Shown here in pieces: positions 54,188-64,000 of a DNA stretch of 64,000 nucleotides (position 1 is the stretch's first letter; every line of letters begins with the position of its first letter). This DNA is from Pseudofabraea citricarpa (lineage: Eukaryota > Ascomycota > Leotiomycetes > Helotiales > Dermateaceae). The stretch spans positions 186,001 to 250,000 of the forward strand of contig JAPWGK010000027.1 in assembly GCA_029641185.1 (NCBI GenBank), in the 5' to 3' direction. Under the pieces are notes generated by a model. The model saw only the letters and a program-made list of their open reading frames with translations, did no database searches and was not told where the DNA came from. The translations under genes were made by a program, and so were the position numbers.

Positions 54188-55710
54188 ATGTATCGAGCTA
54201 TTGCTTTCGCAACCTCGTTGGCCGCCGTCGTCCGCGGCCAGCAGGCTGGTACCTTGCAGACTGAAACTCATCCGAGTATGACCTGGCAGAAGTGCACAGC
54301 GAAGAATAGTTGTACCACGGTTCAGGGCAAAGTGGTGATTGATTCGAACTGGCGCTGGGTTCACGGTACATCTGGTAGCACAAACTGCTACACGGGCAAT
54401 ACTTGGGACGCAACACTTTGCCCTGATGATGCCACTTGTGCAGCCAATTGCGCTCTCGAGGGCGCTGATTACGCTGCTACATATGGAGCCGTAGCTAGTG
54501 GCAATTCACTGAAGCTCACATTTGTCACTAAAGGCCAATACGCAACCAATATTGGCTCTCGTCTCTATCTTATGGATACCGACACTTCCTACCAACAGTT
54601 TAACCTTCTCAATCAAGAGTTCACCTTCGATGTCGATGTTTCAAACCTGCCTTGTGGACTCAACGGTGCTCTCTATTTTGTTGCCATGGACAAAGACGGC
54701 GGATTGTCTCGGTATTCTGGGAACAAAGCTGGTGCAAAGTATGGTACTGGGTATTGCGACGCCCAGTGCCCTCGTGACTTGAAGTTTATCAACGGACAGG
54801 TATGCTTACCACATATATCATATGGGTACTTGCTGACTTTTTAGGGTAATGTTGAGGGTTGGACCCCATCATCCAACGACCAAAATGCTGGAGTTGGCGG
54901 CCACGGCTCGTGCTGCGCCGAAATGGATGTCTGGGAAGCCAATTCTATTTCCACTGCGGTGACACCTCATTCATGCCAGACGGTAACGCAAACCATGTGC
55001 AATGGTGACAGCTGTGGAGGTACCTACTCAGAAACCCGCTATGCTGGCACCTGCGATCCTGATGGATGCGACTTCAATTCTTACCGACAAGGCAACACTA
55101 GCTTCTATGGCAAGGGGAAGATTGTTGATACTTCGAAAGTCTTCACTGTCGTCACACAATTTATCGGTAACCCGCTGACGGAAATCCGTCGCTTCTACGT
55201 ACAGAATGGAAAGCTTATCCCCAACTCTCAATCCACCATCCCAGGTGTCACAGGAAACTCTATCACGCCAGCATTTTGTGATGCTCAGAAGGCTGCATTT
55301 AATGATGAGGATCCATTTAAGGCACAAGGTGGCTTCCCTTCCATGAGCAAGGCCCTTTCGGGTGGAATGACTCTTGTCATGAGTCTGTGGGATGATCACT
55401 ATGCCAACATGCTTTGTAAGTCATTTTTTTTATTCCAAGGTTCAGTAGACCGGCTTTTCTACTCGAGTTGTTTTTAGCTCTCTATGAAAATTTCGTGGAC
55501 CTCTTCACTCGATTGTACGTACTGACATAATCTCACTCAGGGTTGGACTCTACTTACCCCACCGATAAGACCGGCTATGGTGGACCCAGAGGAGATTGCC
55601 CCACATCTTCTGGTGTCCCCGCTGATGTAGAGAGCCAAAGTGCCAGCGCAAGCGTTATCTATTCAAACATCAAGACTGGCCCGATCAACTCCACATACAC
55701 TGCCACCTAA
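54188..55710 (+). CDS. GH7 cellobiohydrolase (CBH1-type), no CBM, ~450 aa
   Basis: Secreted exocellulase that releases cellobiose from reducing ends of cellulose. Three exons: 54188-54799, 54845-55415, 55541-55710. Signal peptide [17 protein letters not shown] is followed by [19 protein letters not shown], the standard GH7 mature start with N-terminal Gln (pyroglutamate). The catalytic triad sits in [14 protein letters not shown]: nucleophile Glu230, Asp232 and acid/base Glu235. Loop features of cellobiohydrolases rather than endoglucanases are present: [52 protein letters not shown] and [24 protein letters not shown] [17 protein letters not shown]. The protein ends at [10 protein letters not shown], immediately after the catalytic core, so linker and CBM1 are absent. 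Confidence 0.95.
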
Positions 55711-56153
55711 ATCTGCAAATTCCTTACATCAAAGATTTGGAATGCGTGATTTCAAGACGTGTAATCCCCGAAGAATGTTGTATATATGAACTGATGGTTA
55801 AACATCCGACACTCTTTTTATTTGTTCATGCTATCGTTTGGAGCTGAGATGGGGAAGTTAACCGAACTGAATTTGGTGATGAAGGGGTGGAACTTGTATA
55901 TAGTTGAAATGAAAACCACTGTCACTATCGCCATTCGAACAAAGGAGGGATTTTGCATATGTAGGGTAGGTGAGTTTCATAAGCTAACTGTAATTCTGAG
56001 ATGAATTAAATTCGATGGTGATGATTAACTGTTCATTTCCCTTTTGCTCGCTTAAAATTGATTACCTCTTTGTATCTTTGCTTCCCAATGACACCCTATT
56101 AAGCTCTAGCTAGACACGGTGATTTTTTTAATTAGGAAAATCAGGACTAAAAC
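55711..56153. other. Convergent intergenic region
   Basis: 443 bp between the 3' ends of the GH7 and adenine deaminase genes; probably 3' UTRs. No gene seen. Confidence 0.65.
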
Positions 56154-58264
56154 CTATTGAGAAATAGCAGTTGCACTATCCATCATTCTATGGACATCAT
56201 GCGCATGACTTGGACACCGACAACAAATCTTGATCATTCTGGGTGCGATATCTCCCCCGGCCAAATTCTCGGTTCCTACACTTTTCTCATCCAAAACAAC
56301 ATTCATCAAGCTCTGCGTCTTACAATCAATTAAGCCCTTCTCTGTGAGTCCCAAATCAGGCACACCCACCAAACCAACAAAACTCGCAATCATGAACGGT
56401 GCATTCGTCGTGCAACCCAAGAACCACTTGACTGCCGCGTCCAGAGCGAGCGACTCATCTCTTACAGTTTCCCATGCTGCCGAAGACATACAGCCCGCTA
56501 CATCGAGCCTCACAGATCCGATGACATCTCCCTCTAACACAGCGACAAAGCCTCCGCCGATGGATAGGATTGCATCCACTGCAGCAGCGATCTCTTCATC
56601 TGATGATCCAATGACAACTAGGTTTTGGTTTTCGCAGTTCGTCGTACATGCTATTGCTCCTCTCTTTAGTCCAAATCCTCGCACATATCCTATTCCGAGG
56701 TTTTTTGTCGCGTGGTGCCGATCGATTATGACGACTTTCAAAATATCTCTTTCAAGATCGCAGGATAGATGGCCTTCCGGAGTCGTGGTTAAGCGAGTGT
56801 GAAATGCGCGTTTGAAGTAGCCGTCGTACATTTCCATTGCTTGCACCCATGCTTCTTGCTTTCCTTCTGGAGGGAAAACTTGGAAACTGGATGGGTTAAG
56901 AAAATGAGCGTCGATGTGGATGCTGTTCAATGTGAACTCTGGCACTTGATCAGTATTTTCAAATAGGGCCTTATTATCTTGAGCTACGACTTTGCCGTTG
57001 ACGATAACTGTTGTAGGTCTAGTAAGAATATCAGTATCGCCTACTTATAAAACTTCACGATCTCGTACCTGACATCTTCGAGATTATCAAGAATCAACAA
57101 ATCTGCAAGTTTCGCTGGCGTAACACTGCCGATTAAGTGATCAAGTCGATAGTATAAAGCAGCATTCAATGTCGCCATCCGATACGCTTTAATCTTCTCG
57201 ACGCCAAGTTTTATAGCTTCTCGGACATGATGATCGATATGGCCTTCACGATCCAAATCCTCTGCCAGCTTATCATCCGCACAGAAAGAAATGTGACTCC
57301 ACCCATCTTTCAAGAGCGGGATATCACTAAATACCCCTTTCAGGTTCGAATTCATACTCCCACTCATCACCGTAAGCATCATACCCAATCTCAACCGCTC
57401 AATGACATCTTCGGGCTGGTGGGCATTATGGTCATCACCGATGCCTCCTGCGGCATACGCCCATAATGGTTCATTCTCTAACAGTGCCGTGTGACCTGTG
57501 ATGCGTTTACCGGCGTGTAAAGCAGCGGCTTGTTTCTGTGCTGATGCGAGATCTAGTGAGAATGGGTTTGATTCACCCAGTGTAGCTGCTTCACTCTGGG
57601 AGACCCTTTCACACAGTTCTGCAGCTGACATGCTCACCCCCCCAAGCTCAAGCTCTGGCGGGTTTCCTGGAATTTTGTGCGAGACTTGGCGGAATATACG
57701 GAGAGGTGTGGTGGTTTCGCCTGAACTGGGGTTAGTTGTCAGACTATATCTATCTATGTTTAAAAGTGCGTACCCATGAAATCCATCCCTTTCCCACCAA
57801 AAACCTGTGATTTGAAATTCAATACCTTATCTCATGCATAAGAGGAGTGGAAGTTTTACATTCGCAATACAATTCGCATCTGCTAGAACCGTTGTCGTAC
57901 CTCTCGGCACACTCAACCTCGCCAACTCACCAGGTACCAACTTCGTGTACTCAATATGAATGTGTGAATCGATAAACCCGGGGGAGATAAACTTGCCACT
58001 TGCGTTGATTTCTAGGACTGCATCGGTGGGGAAATGGTTCCAAGGAGTGATGGCTGCAATATGTCGGCCCGCTACAACGACATCACGAGGTAGAATCTCG
58101 CCTGTGTGTAGAGCTAGAATGTTTCCGCCACGGATGATTAGAGAAGGGGATCGGGTTCCGAGAGCTACTAGACGCAGGTGCATGAGTTCTTCGACGGTTA
58201 TGGTGAGGTGTGCTCCGGTTGATCCTGAGGGGTGGATCGGTGGTGGTGCTGTAGAAGAGTCCAT
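56154..58264 (-). CDS. Bacterial-type adenine deaminase (amidohydrolase), ~650 aa
   Basis: Predicted to convert adenine to hypoxanthine (purine salvage). Four exons: 58264-57860, 57804-57774 (31 nt), 57720-57069, 57018-56154; introns 50-55 bp. The N-terminal beta domain has SLIIRGGNILALHTGEILPR then DVVVAGRHIAAI. The metal motif is GFIDSHIHIEYTKLVPGELA (His101, His103), followed by GTTTVLADANCIANV. Later motifs: TGHTALL, AAGGIGDDHNAHQPEDVIER, SHISFCADDKLAEDL, EGHIDHHVREAIKLGVEKIK, ATLNAALYYRLDHLIGSVTP and KLADLLIL, as in the Ade family (E. coli YicP/Ade type). The C-terminal Ade domain has IDRHHATKNLGIGYVRGFGL and IGSSDEEIAAAVDAI. Yeast Aah1 is an unrelated-subfamily enzyme, so this is the second, bacterial-like kind. 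Another amide/aminohydrolase substrate is possible. Confidence 0.87.
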
Positions 58265-60299
58265 GGTGGATAGCCGACGAGAATATAGAATCTGCAAGTT
58301 ATATGTCCTTACTTGATGGCATCTGCGTGATATCTCAAGGACAGACTTGAGTTGTGAAAAACGTTGTGGTAATAGCTCTATCACAGTAATCCACTATCTA
58401 ATCGAAAAATCCCACTTTTGAAGACGAGATCTCGTTCGATATCGCGTGAGTTTCTTGCCGGCCGGTATTCTAGCATGAGTCTAGGCACCATCAATATTTA
58501 TAATACGTATATTTTAGCTACCTAAGTATCTAGTAGTCCAAGTCTATTATTTCCGCTTAAGATTCTCATTCTTTTATATGCCTTTCTAGCTCGAAGGAAG
58601 TATCTCGTTAAAGGCTACGCATCCTCTACGATGGATATATTGGTTGGGTGGTTGGTTGATTATATTATACTTGGTTCCAGCCTATTCAATAGGATGAATG
58701 GCTATGCCCGCTGATAGCTCAGCTTTAGTGCAGTTGACGAAGTGCATCTCCTTCAGATGCAAAACACTTCAACACACTCGTGTGTCTATTAACCTTCTCC
58801 ACTAAGCGGTCTAGCTCCTATCTACGCATAAATATGTATCCATTAACGAAAGTGTTTTGTTCGTGATATCAATATGAGGCTCTTTACAACTCCATTAGCT
58901 ACAGCAGCCGTGATTCCATGATACCTGGTGTCTCTTAAGATAAAGCCTTTCTCATAGCGTGCTCTCTTGTCTACACATCCCAGATCTTCAGAGTTGTTGG
59001 TTCATCAAATGTTATATATTGTACTGAGGGTTCTGTTCCTTTGTTCGGGACCTGAGTGATTCATTCGAGGCTGTATTAGGGTAAGAACACCTTGAAGAGC
59101 GGCTGTCGGCTACCTTCATCTGCTAATCATCGTCCTCGACCGCTACCCAGTACCAACCCATCTCTTCTGTGACCAGAGCCGGGCGATGGTTGTTGGGCTC
59201 GAAGTAAATCAGGCATCATATTACCGTAGGTACTTCAGGCTGTGATGACGTATGGCTCTACCGCGGACGATAAACCACTGAACTTGAGCTTAGCCCGCGG
59301 GTTCCGCGTCAGCAGGTTTTTGGCATCCCCTCATTGATGAGAGATACCCCCCCAGACAAGGCCGTAGATCCTAGCTCTAGTTTCATCGGGCGGCAAGGCT
59401 GGGGAAGACCGTCCGCAATAACCTATTAAGGTTGTGTCTCGCACACCCACTCGTTTCTCCTAAGAGCCGCCTATGTACGTATTGGCGAGGCATCTCTACA
59501 ACACTGTCACTCATTCAATAGCTCAGCTGCAAGATGAGCCGGGTCTCTATGGCCTGGACTGACTGGACCGGGGGAATGTGGCAACGTCAGCGAGGCATCC
59601 ATCTACTACCATGCCGTGTAACTACTACGCGGTGGTTCCGTCCATATAGTATGGAGGGCCCCACACGCACCCCAAACGTAGCGTGCTGGAGCTTACGTGC
59701 TTACAGGGTCAAAGTATCAGAAATACGCATTAAATAGTCGCTAAAAGAAGTTAAGCGAGCCGGGGGATGATGCTGATTTCTTCCTACCGAAAGCTATCTG
59801 CATTCTTCACCAGGACTCGCAGAGGTGATTTAACTAGAATTTTCCAATTCTAATGCGATGAAATTCGCTCAGATTTCCAGAGTCAGTTCAAATACTACTC
59901 CTATAATCATTATTCAGATATAGGACGTTTTGATAAGGTGATTATCAACTTATGTATATGGTTAAACTAGTCGAGTCGGTGGAGATGCGGATAGCCTCGT
60001 AACCCCTTTCAAGTTGGTCTGCCTAACTGTGTGCCCCGTCGTGCATGCGCGATTTACGTAATTCTTACCTTACTATTCGGGAAACTGTAAATCCGAGCCT
60101 CGAAGGCATACAGTTAGTTGCCTTCTTTTCTTGATGCCCAACAACATACCGAGTGTAAACCGTGGGATTAAAGCACTATAATATTAACCCCAGATCACTG
60201 TCTATTAGAAAGTGCGGGTGCTATTTTTTCCCCCTAGCTTGCGTCAAACTCTGCTACTCAATCAGTAGGCAACGTTGTTCAACATTCCTTTCGCCCAAC
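58265..60299. other. 2 kb gene-free region
   Basis: Between adenine deaminase (-) and the large HET gene (+). AT-rich until ~58880, then a noticeably GC-richer patch at ~59050-59760 with mixed CT- and GC-rich stretches and no long coding frame; a 67-codon plus-strand frame at 59534-59737 has no recognisable motif. No terminal repeats or RNA gene recognised. Confidence 0.55.
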
Positions 60300-63200
60300 A
60301 TGCCAATGAAAAATGATATGAATGAGCTTCCTAGCTACTTTGATCATCACCAGTTTCTCAACATTGCCGGACTCTGCAGTCTTCCAAACTTTCGAGTTGA
60401 GCGCCGCGATGCCGAGCTCTGGGCTATGAGGGACTGTAAGTTCCTCATCTTCGATACAGACTCAAAGATGAAGGGCAAGGCGGCTATACACTCAAAAGGT
60501 CGTAGCGCCGTACCTCACGATCAAGCCTGCAACAGCAGCCAACCCGAGAACTCTGTCGAAGACAAGGTGAAGAAACTTGATGACCTGACCTGGGAAAAGG
60601 TAGAATCAATGAAAGATGCGTCTATGCAGTTCTTCTTCAACCTGATGCCCAACTATGGACCTCTGTCCTCATCAATACACAACCCATCCACAGATCCTGT
60701 CTCCGATAGTAATCATTATCCATGCCCCAAATGCAGCGAAAGAACAGATTTCAAATGCCTCGTATGCGCTGAGTGTCCCGAATTTCCACACGATCGAAAG
60801 ACACACAATTTCCGCCTATTTCGGCCAAGGGACGAATTTCCGGAACTCTTCGAAACCAAAATTCCCTTGGCATGCGATATGTGCACACACTTCTTAGCAG
60901 TTTCCTACTGTTGGCCACCTCGGCTAGATGACCAAAACAACGTGGTCGATACTCCTAGGACATACAGAGTTCGTGATCTGGATGGAACTGTGCGGCCTAA
61001 CCGTGCCTTGGACGATGTCCTTGACCGAGCCGTCGATGTTGCAAATAGCTTCGGCCTGCGGATGATATGGATCGACCAGGAATGTCTTCCTCAACCACCA
61101 CAAGACACCAGTTCACCAGACAAAGAAGATAAAGAGCTCGGTATCCAAGCAATGGATATTATTTATAATAGAGCCTTTGTTACCGGTGGTCTTCAAGATG
61201 TGGTCATCTCAAACCAACAACAGCTTGACACGATTCTGGGATTGGCTTCCAAGCGCGGTAGAGGGGTCGGCATCACAAGCTCTCGAGAGCTGGGCATTGT
61301 TGTCGACTTCTTGAATAAAGTTGAACGCGATCGATGGTATACCCGTGCATGGGTGATTCAAGAGGCCATAAGCGCCGGCGACAATCTCTGTCTTGTATTT
61401 CGATGTGGTCCTAGTATTTCCATTCAATCCAAGCCTCGGATGCCGGTACTAAGAAGGGGTCTTCCAAAGCACTCCTTGGAGTCGACGCCACGAAGCCGTC
61501 CCTCGGAAGTTATTTGTATGATGGTAGATGAGTTCCGTTATATCTATCAAGCTGCAAAGAAATTTTTGCAGCAAAATTCTTTCGACTCAGCAAGATATTT
61601 AATATTTGGCGATGAAACGACCCGTGCGACTAAGCGGACCATTGCTATCGCGGAAGCTATGCATCCAGTGTTCTGGAAACCGAAACACAAGAACTTCGCA
61701 TTCGGGGCAATAGGAGTAACCAGATTCGGTATACGACCAACAGTGGACGCGGCTGGCGCCTTAACTCTCCTCAAAACGCGTGGTTGTTTCCAAATCGAGG
61801 ATTTTATAGCTATCATGGCTAACATGTGCGGCTATGAACGTCGGCTGAACCCAAAAGCCGTTGCAGAGGAGTGTGATTCTCTTCGAGTAGCTCTGCTCGC
61901 ATTGTCAATAATGAACGGCGATTACTCTTTATTAGTCCCCGAGGCATACTCGGATTCTCTAGCGGCAGATGGCACGCATAATCAGATGTTCAGACTTCTC
62001 CAAGGGTTTCGTCCCGGCTGGGTCCACCCTTTCGACGTCGATATTCAATTTGTGCAACAGGTCAGTATCCGCGGATTCGATGTGCCACGGCTACTAGCCA
62101 AGGATTGTCGCCCTGGAATCCTCGGGTTTCCTGCATATTTGTGGGAGGTTGCCTACCACCCAATCGATATGACCCCAGTGAAGTTAGAGTGGCAGCAAGA
62201 CTGGGCGAGTATAAATTGTATCATGACCGAGTTCGAACAGCAAAATGGTGAAAGTGATAGGGCCTACCAAATCCGAGAAAATGTAATATCCGAGCGTCAG
62301 AAGCAGAAACGCCAAAGCATGAAGGAAGAATTGATTGCTTATGGCTTCATTCGCAACGATTCTTCATTCTGGCATGGCATTGAATATTATGCCGGTACCG
62401 CCAAATTTAGTTTGGTTCTGTTTGCGGACCACTTAGAGATGAGTCTGGAGAGTCAGAAAATATTTTCCAAGATCTTCTTTGGCATCCTGCGGTTTTTATT
62501 CGACCATGCTAACATTGACCCTCGGACGCAAGGCATAGCCAACAGCATTTGGCAATCCATGCGCGTCGACGTGGTGCAGACAAATCATCCAGAGCTACCA
62601 GACACCGTTTGTGAAGATTTGTTCCAGCACCCTACTATTCAACAGACCCCTTTCAAAGCCATCCTCCTGGACAGAACACGTTACGGCCAGTACCATCAAG
62701 TCTGGCTATTCGACCGTATCATGAGACACGGAAATCTCTATGTTGGCCATTATATACCAGAGCTTGGCTCATGCCAATCTTCATTATCCTTGGAATCAGG
62801 ACCAGAGATGCCCGTGGAGAATGGCAGTTTGTCTGATGAGGAACCCCTTGAGTGGAGCGAGAAGCCTCTCAGCAGCAAATTGAGGAAGGGTTCTATCATG
62901 GACCGGCAATTTCTCCGGCTGGTACAGATGCATATATACGCTACCGATAATATAAACAACTACTGTGAGGGCAAGATGGAGTCTGAACAAGAAGCTGGAA
63001 TACATAGTCCGCATTACCAGCCTACGACGGGGGAAATGATAAGCTTCCGTGATCACAGTGCCAGAAAGCTGGTTGGCGACATAGAATCTCATCGTGCAAA
63101 GGAAGCTTTCTCTGTGTTCGATGTTGAAGGTCCCTGCACAATCGCCATACCATACGATGCTGCCTGGGAAAGGATACCTCATCCGAGTTTCAGAGGCATG

Positions 63201-63398
63201 AGTGTTTGCTGGGTTATTGAGAGAAAACCCAGACAGTGTGATAGCACTACTACGGAAGCTAGCAGTAGTACCAGCTCGAGGCAACCAATCCCAAGTAAAA
63301 TGTCTTCCAGTTGCTCAATAAGAGTATTAGACAAAGTTAAGGGGGTTTGGCCAATAATGGATTTACCCCCTTTAAATAAGTATAATTTGGAGATATAG
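60300..63398 (+). CDS. Large HET-domain protein with N-terminal Cys-rich motif, ~1032 aa
   Basis: Single exon. The first in-frame ATG is 60300 (MPMKNDMNELPSYF); another at 60306 is possible. Residues ~138-160 have CPKCSERTDFKCLVCAEC, a CxxC..CxxCxxC zinc-ribbon-like motif. The HET domain begins at LACDMCTHFLAVSYCWPPRL and continues RALDDVLDRAVDVANSFGLR, MIWIDQECLPQPPQ and MDIIYNRAFVTGGLQ, the family's three blocks; WYTRAWVIQEAIS follows as usual. The remaining ~600 residues are helical with no named domain I recognise. HET-domain proteins execute cell death on non-self recognition. Length is at the long end for single-domain members. The last 60 residues are Ser/Thr-rich. A non-recognition function cannot be ruled out. 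Confidence 0.85.
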   Translation: MPMKNDMNELPSYFDHHQFLNIAGLCSLPNFRVERRDAELWAMRDCKFLIFDTDSKMKGKAAIHSKGRSAVPHDQACNSSQPENSVEDKVKKLDDLTWEKVESMKDASMQFFFNLMPNYGPLSSSIHNPSTDPVSDSNHYPCPKCSERTDFKCLVCAECPEFPHDRKTHNFRLFRPRDEFPELFETKIPLACDMCTHFLAVSYCWPPRLDDQNNVVDTPRTYRVRDLDGTVRPNRALDDVLDRAVDVANSFGLRMIWIDQECLPQPPQDTSSPDKEDKELGIQAMDIIYNRAFVTGGLQDVVISNQQQLDTILGLASKRGRGVGITSSRELGIVVDFLNKVERDRWYTRAWVIQEAISAGDNLCLVFRCGPSISIQSKPRMPVLRRGLPKHSLESTPRSRPSEVICMMVDEFRYIYQAAKKFLQQNSFDSARYLIFGDETTRATKRTIAIAEAMHPVFWKPKHKNFAFGAIGVTRFGIRPTVDAAGALTLLKTRGCFQIEDFIAIMANMCGYERRLNPKAVAEECDSLRVALLALSIMNGDYSLLVPEAYSDSLAADGTHNQMFRLLQGFRPGWVHPFDVDIQFVQQVSIRGFDVPRLLAKDCRPGILGFPAYLWEVAYHPIDMTPVKLEWQQDWASINCIMTEFEQQNGESDRAYQIRENVISERQKQKRQSMKEELIAYGFIRNDSSFWHGIEYYAGTAKFSLVLFADHLEMSLESQKIFSKIFFGILRFLFDHANIDPRTQGIANSIWQSMRVDVVQTNHPELPDTVCEDLFQHPTIQQTPFKAILLDRTRYGQYHQVWLFDRIMRHGNLYVGHYIPELGSCQSSLSLESGPEMPVENGSLSDEEPLEWSEKPLSSKLRKGSIMDRQFLRLVQMHIYATDNINNYCEGKMESEQEAGIHSPHYQPTTGEMISFRDHSARKLVGDIESHRAKEAFSVFDVEGPCTIAIPYDAAWERIPHPSFRGMSVCWVIERKPRQCDSTTTEASSSTSSRQPIPSKMSSSCSIRVLDKVKGVWPIMDLPPLNKYNLEI

Positions 63399-64000
63399 GG
63401 TCCGAAGGAATTATAGTTGGTTAGTCAAATGTGTGCTTTTATAATACATGCCACTTAAAGCGTATCAAGTTATATTTGAAGAAATTGTTCTACTTGTTCC
63501 GTTAACACATCTCGCGAAATCACTTTGAAATTTCAACCTACATGCACGATCCTAAAAGCCCAAAAAAAACTAGATTTTCCTCCTTGAAAGCTCGTTTCAC
63601 CTCTATCAGAATAATCCGCGCACCAAATTTGCGACGGCTTTACAGCCATTAGGCATATTGAGAATGTCGACGCCGAAACTTGAAACCCTAAGAGAATTTC
63701 TCTAGCACATTTGCAGCTACCTCGACCATAAAACGATATCCGACTCTACTCTCGTTAGCAAGCAATTCAAAGCTGCTACCATCTTTCTAAAATTCCGGAG
63801 AATCGGTATCTTTTTATTTGGCCGGAACAAATTCCAGCTCAGACTAGATCGATGGACTCGCACACTATGCATTCGTCCAGATTCAAATATGCACTTCGAC
63901 TTGAGATTGAAGGTTTGATGCTATTGGAGTGTGATACTGGGCTACTCTCAAAAGCAGCAAACTATAGCTGCTGGCGTAAGCGACAAACTTACGGACACTA
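63399..64000. other. Right edge, possible start of another gene
   Basis: AT-rich 3' flank of the HET gene. From ATG 63852 a plus-strand frame (MDSHTMHSSRFKYALRLEIE...) stays open for 49 codons to the edge. Too short to support a gene; it may be the first exon of the next one. Confidence 0.3.

Noticed and set aside
59534..59737. 67-codon plus-strand frame
   Set aside because: Too short, no motif, no splice-linked continuation; noted only as part of the GC-rich patch.
1..64000. tRNA, rRNA or CRISPR features
   Set aside because: No cloverleaf with a proper GGTTCGAxxC T-arm was found (candidates near 15780 and 17370 lack matching stems), no rRNA core and no regularly spaced repeat array; CRISPR is not expected in a fungus.

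Overview
This window is nuclear DNA from a filamentous ascomycete (Pezizomycotina; a Leotiomycetes/Helotiales-like plant-associated fungus is my best guess, held loosely). The reasons are many 46-128 bp GT-AG introns with CTAAC-like branch sites, two HET-domain genes, a Zn2Cys6 regulator, secreted cell-wall enzymes (GH7 cellulase, GH3 beta-glucosidase, SGNH esterase) and fungal versions of housekeeping proteins. I rebuilt exon structures by hand from splice signals and codon phase. All spliced genes given below close in frame, but none was checked against transcripts.

Layout. 0-9 kb: an uncharacterised family protein (-), then a 13-exon secreted SGNH hydrolase with about eight VCBS/FG-GAP repeats and an unusual C-terminal domain, then a small secreted protein. 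10-22 kb: mitochondrial octanoyltransferase LIP2, a HET-domain gene, a zinc alcohol dehydrogenase (-), a 3.4 kb gene-poor gap, and a nucleoside-hydrolase-like protein. 22-36 kb, all on the minus strand: a small hypothetical protein, GH3 beta-glucosidase with a PA14 insert, a hypothetical protein, a Zn2Cys6 factor, a seven-helix membrane protein with a possible 103-residue companion, a membrane-anchored MOSC (mARC-like) protein and a small secreted protein. 36-40 kb: a kinase with altered motifs and a decayed aminoglycoside-phosphotransferase-like pseudogene.

41-52 kb is a dense housekeeping block: an acidic GNAT/ankyrin-like protein, RAV2/Rogdi (V-ATPase assembly), POP7 (RNase P/MRP), NIPSNAP, ATP18 (ATP synthase subunit i/j, 65 residues in four exons), RRP40 (exosome) and SSZ1 (ribosome-associated Hsp70). 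RAV2/POP7, NIPSNAP/ATP18 and RRP40/SSZ1 are divergent pairs. 52-64 kb returns to accessory content: a GH7 cellobiohydrolase without CBM, a bacterial-type adenine deaminase, and a 1032-residue HET-domain protein.

The GH3 and GH7 genes form the functional theme. Cellobiohydrolase releases cellobiose and beta-glucosidase splits it. Both upstream regions carry paired CreA/Cre1-type (SYGGRG) sites, a tandem pair before GH3 and a near-perfect inverted pair before GH7, which suggests shared carbon catabolite repression. I found no convincing mobile element, tRNA, rRNA or CRISPR array. I found no clear new multi-gene system; the strongest candidates for novelty are the SGNH-VCBS-C-terminal fusion, the GNAT/ankyrin-like protein, the HTD/DCG kinase and the bacterial-type adenine deaminase.
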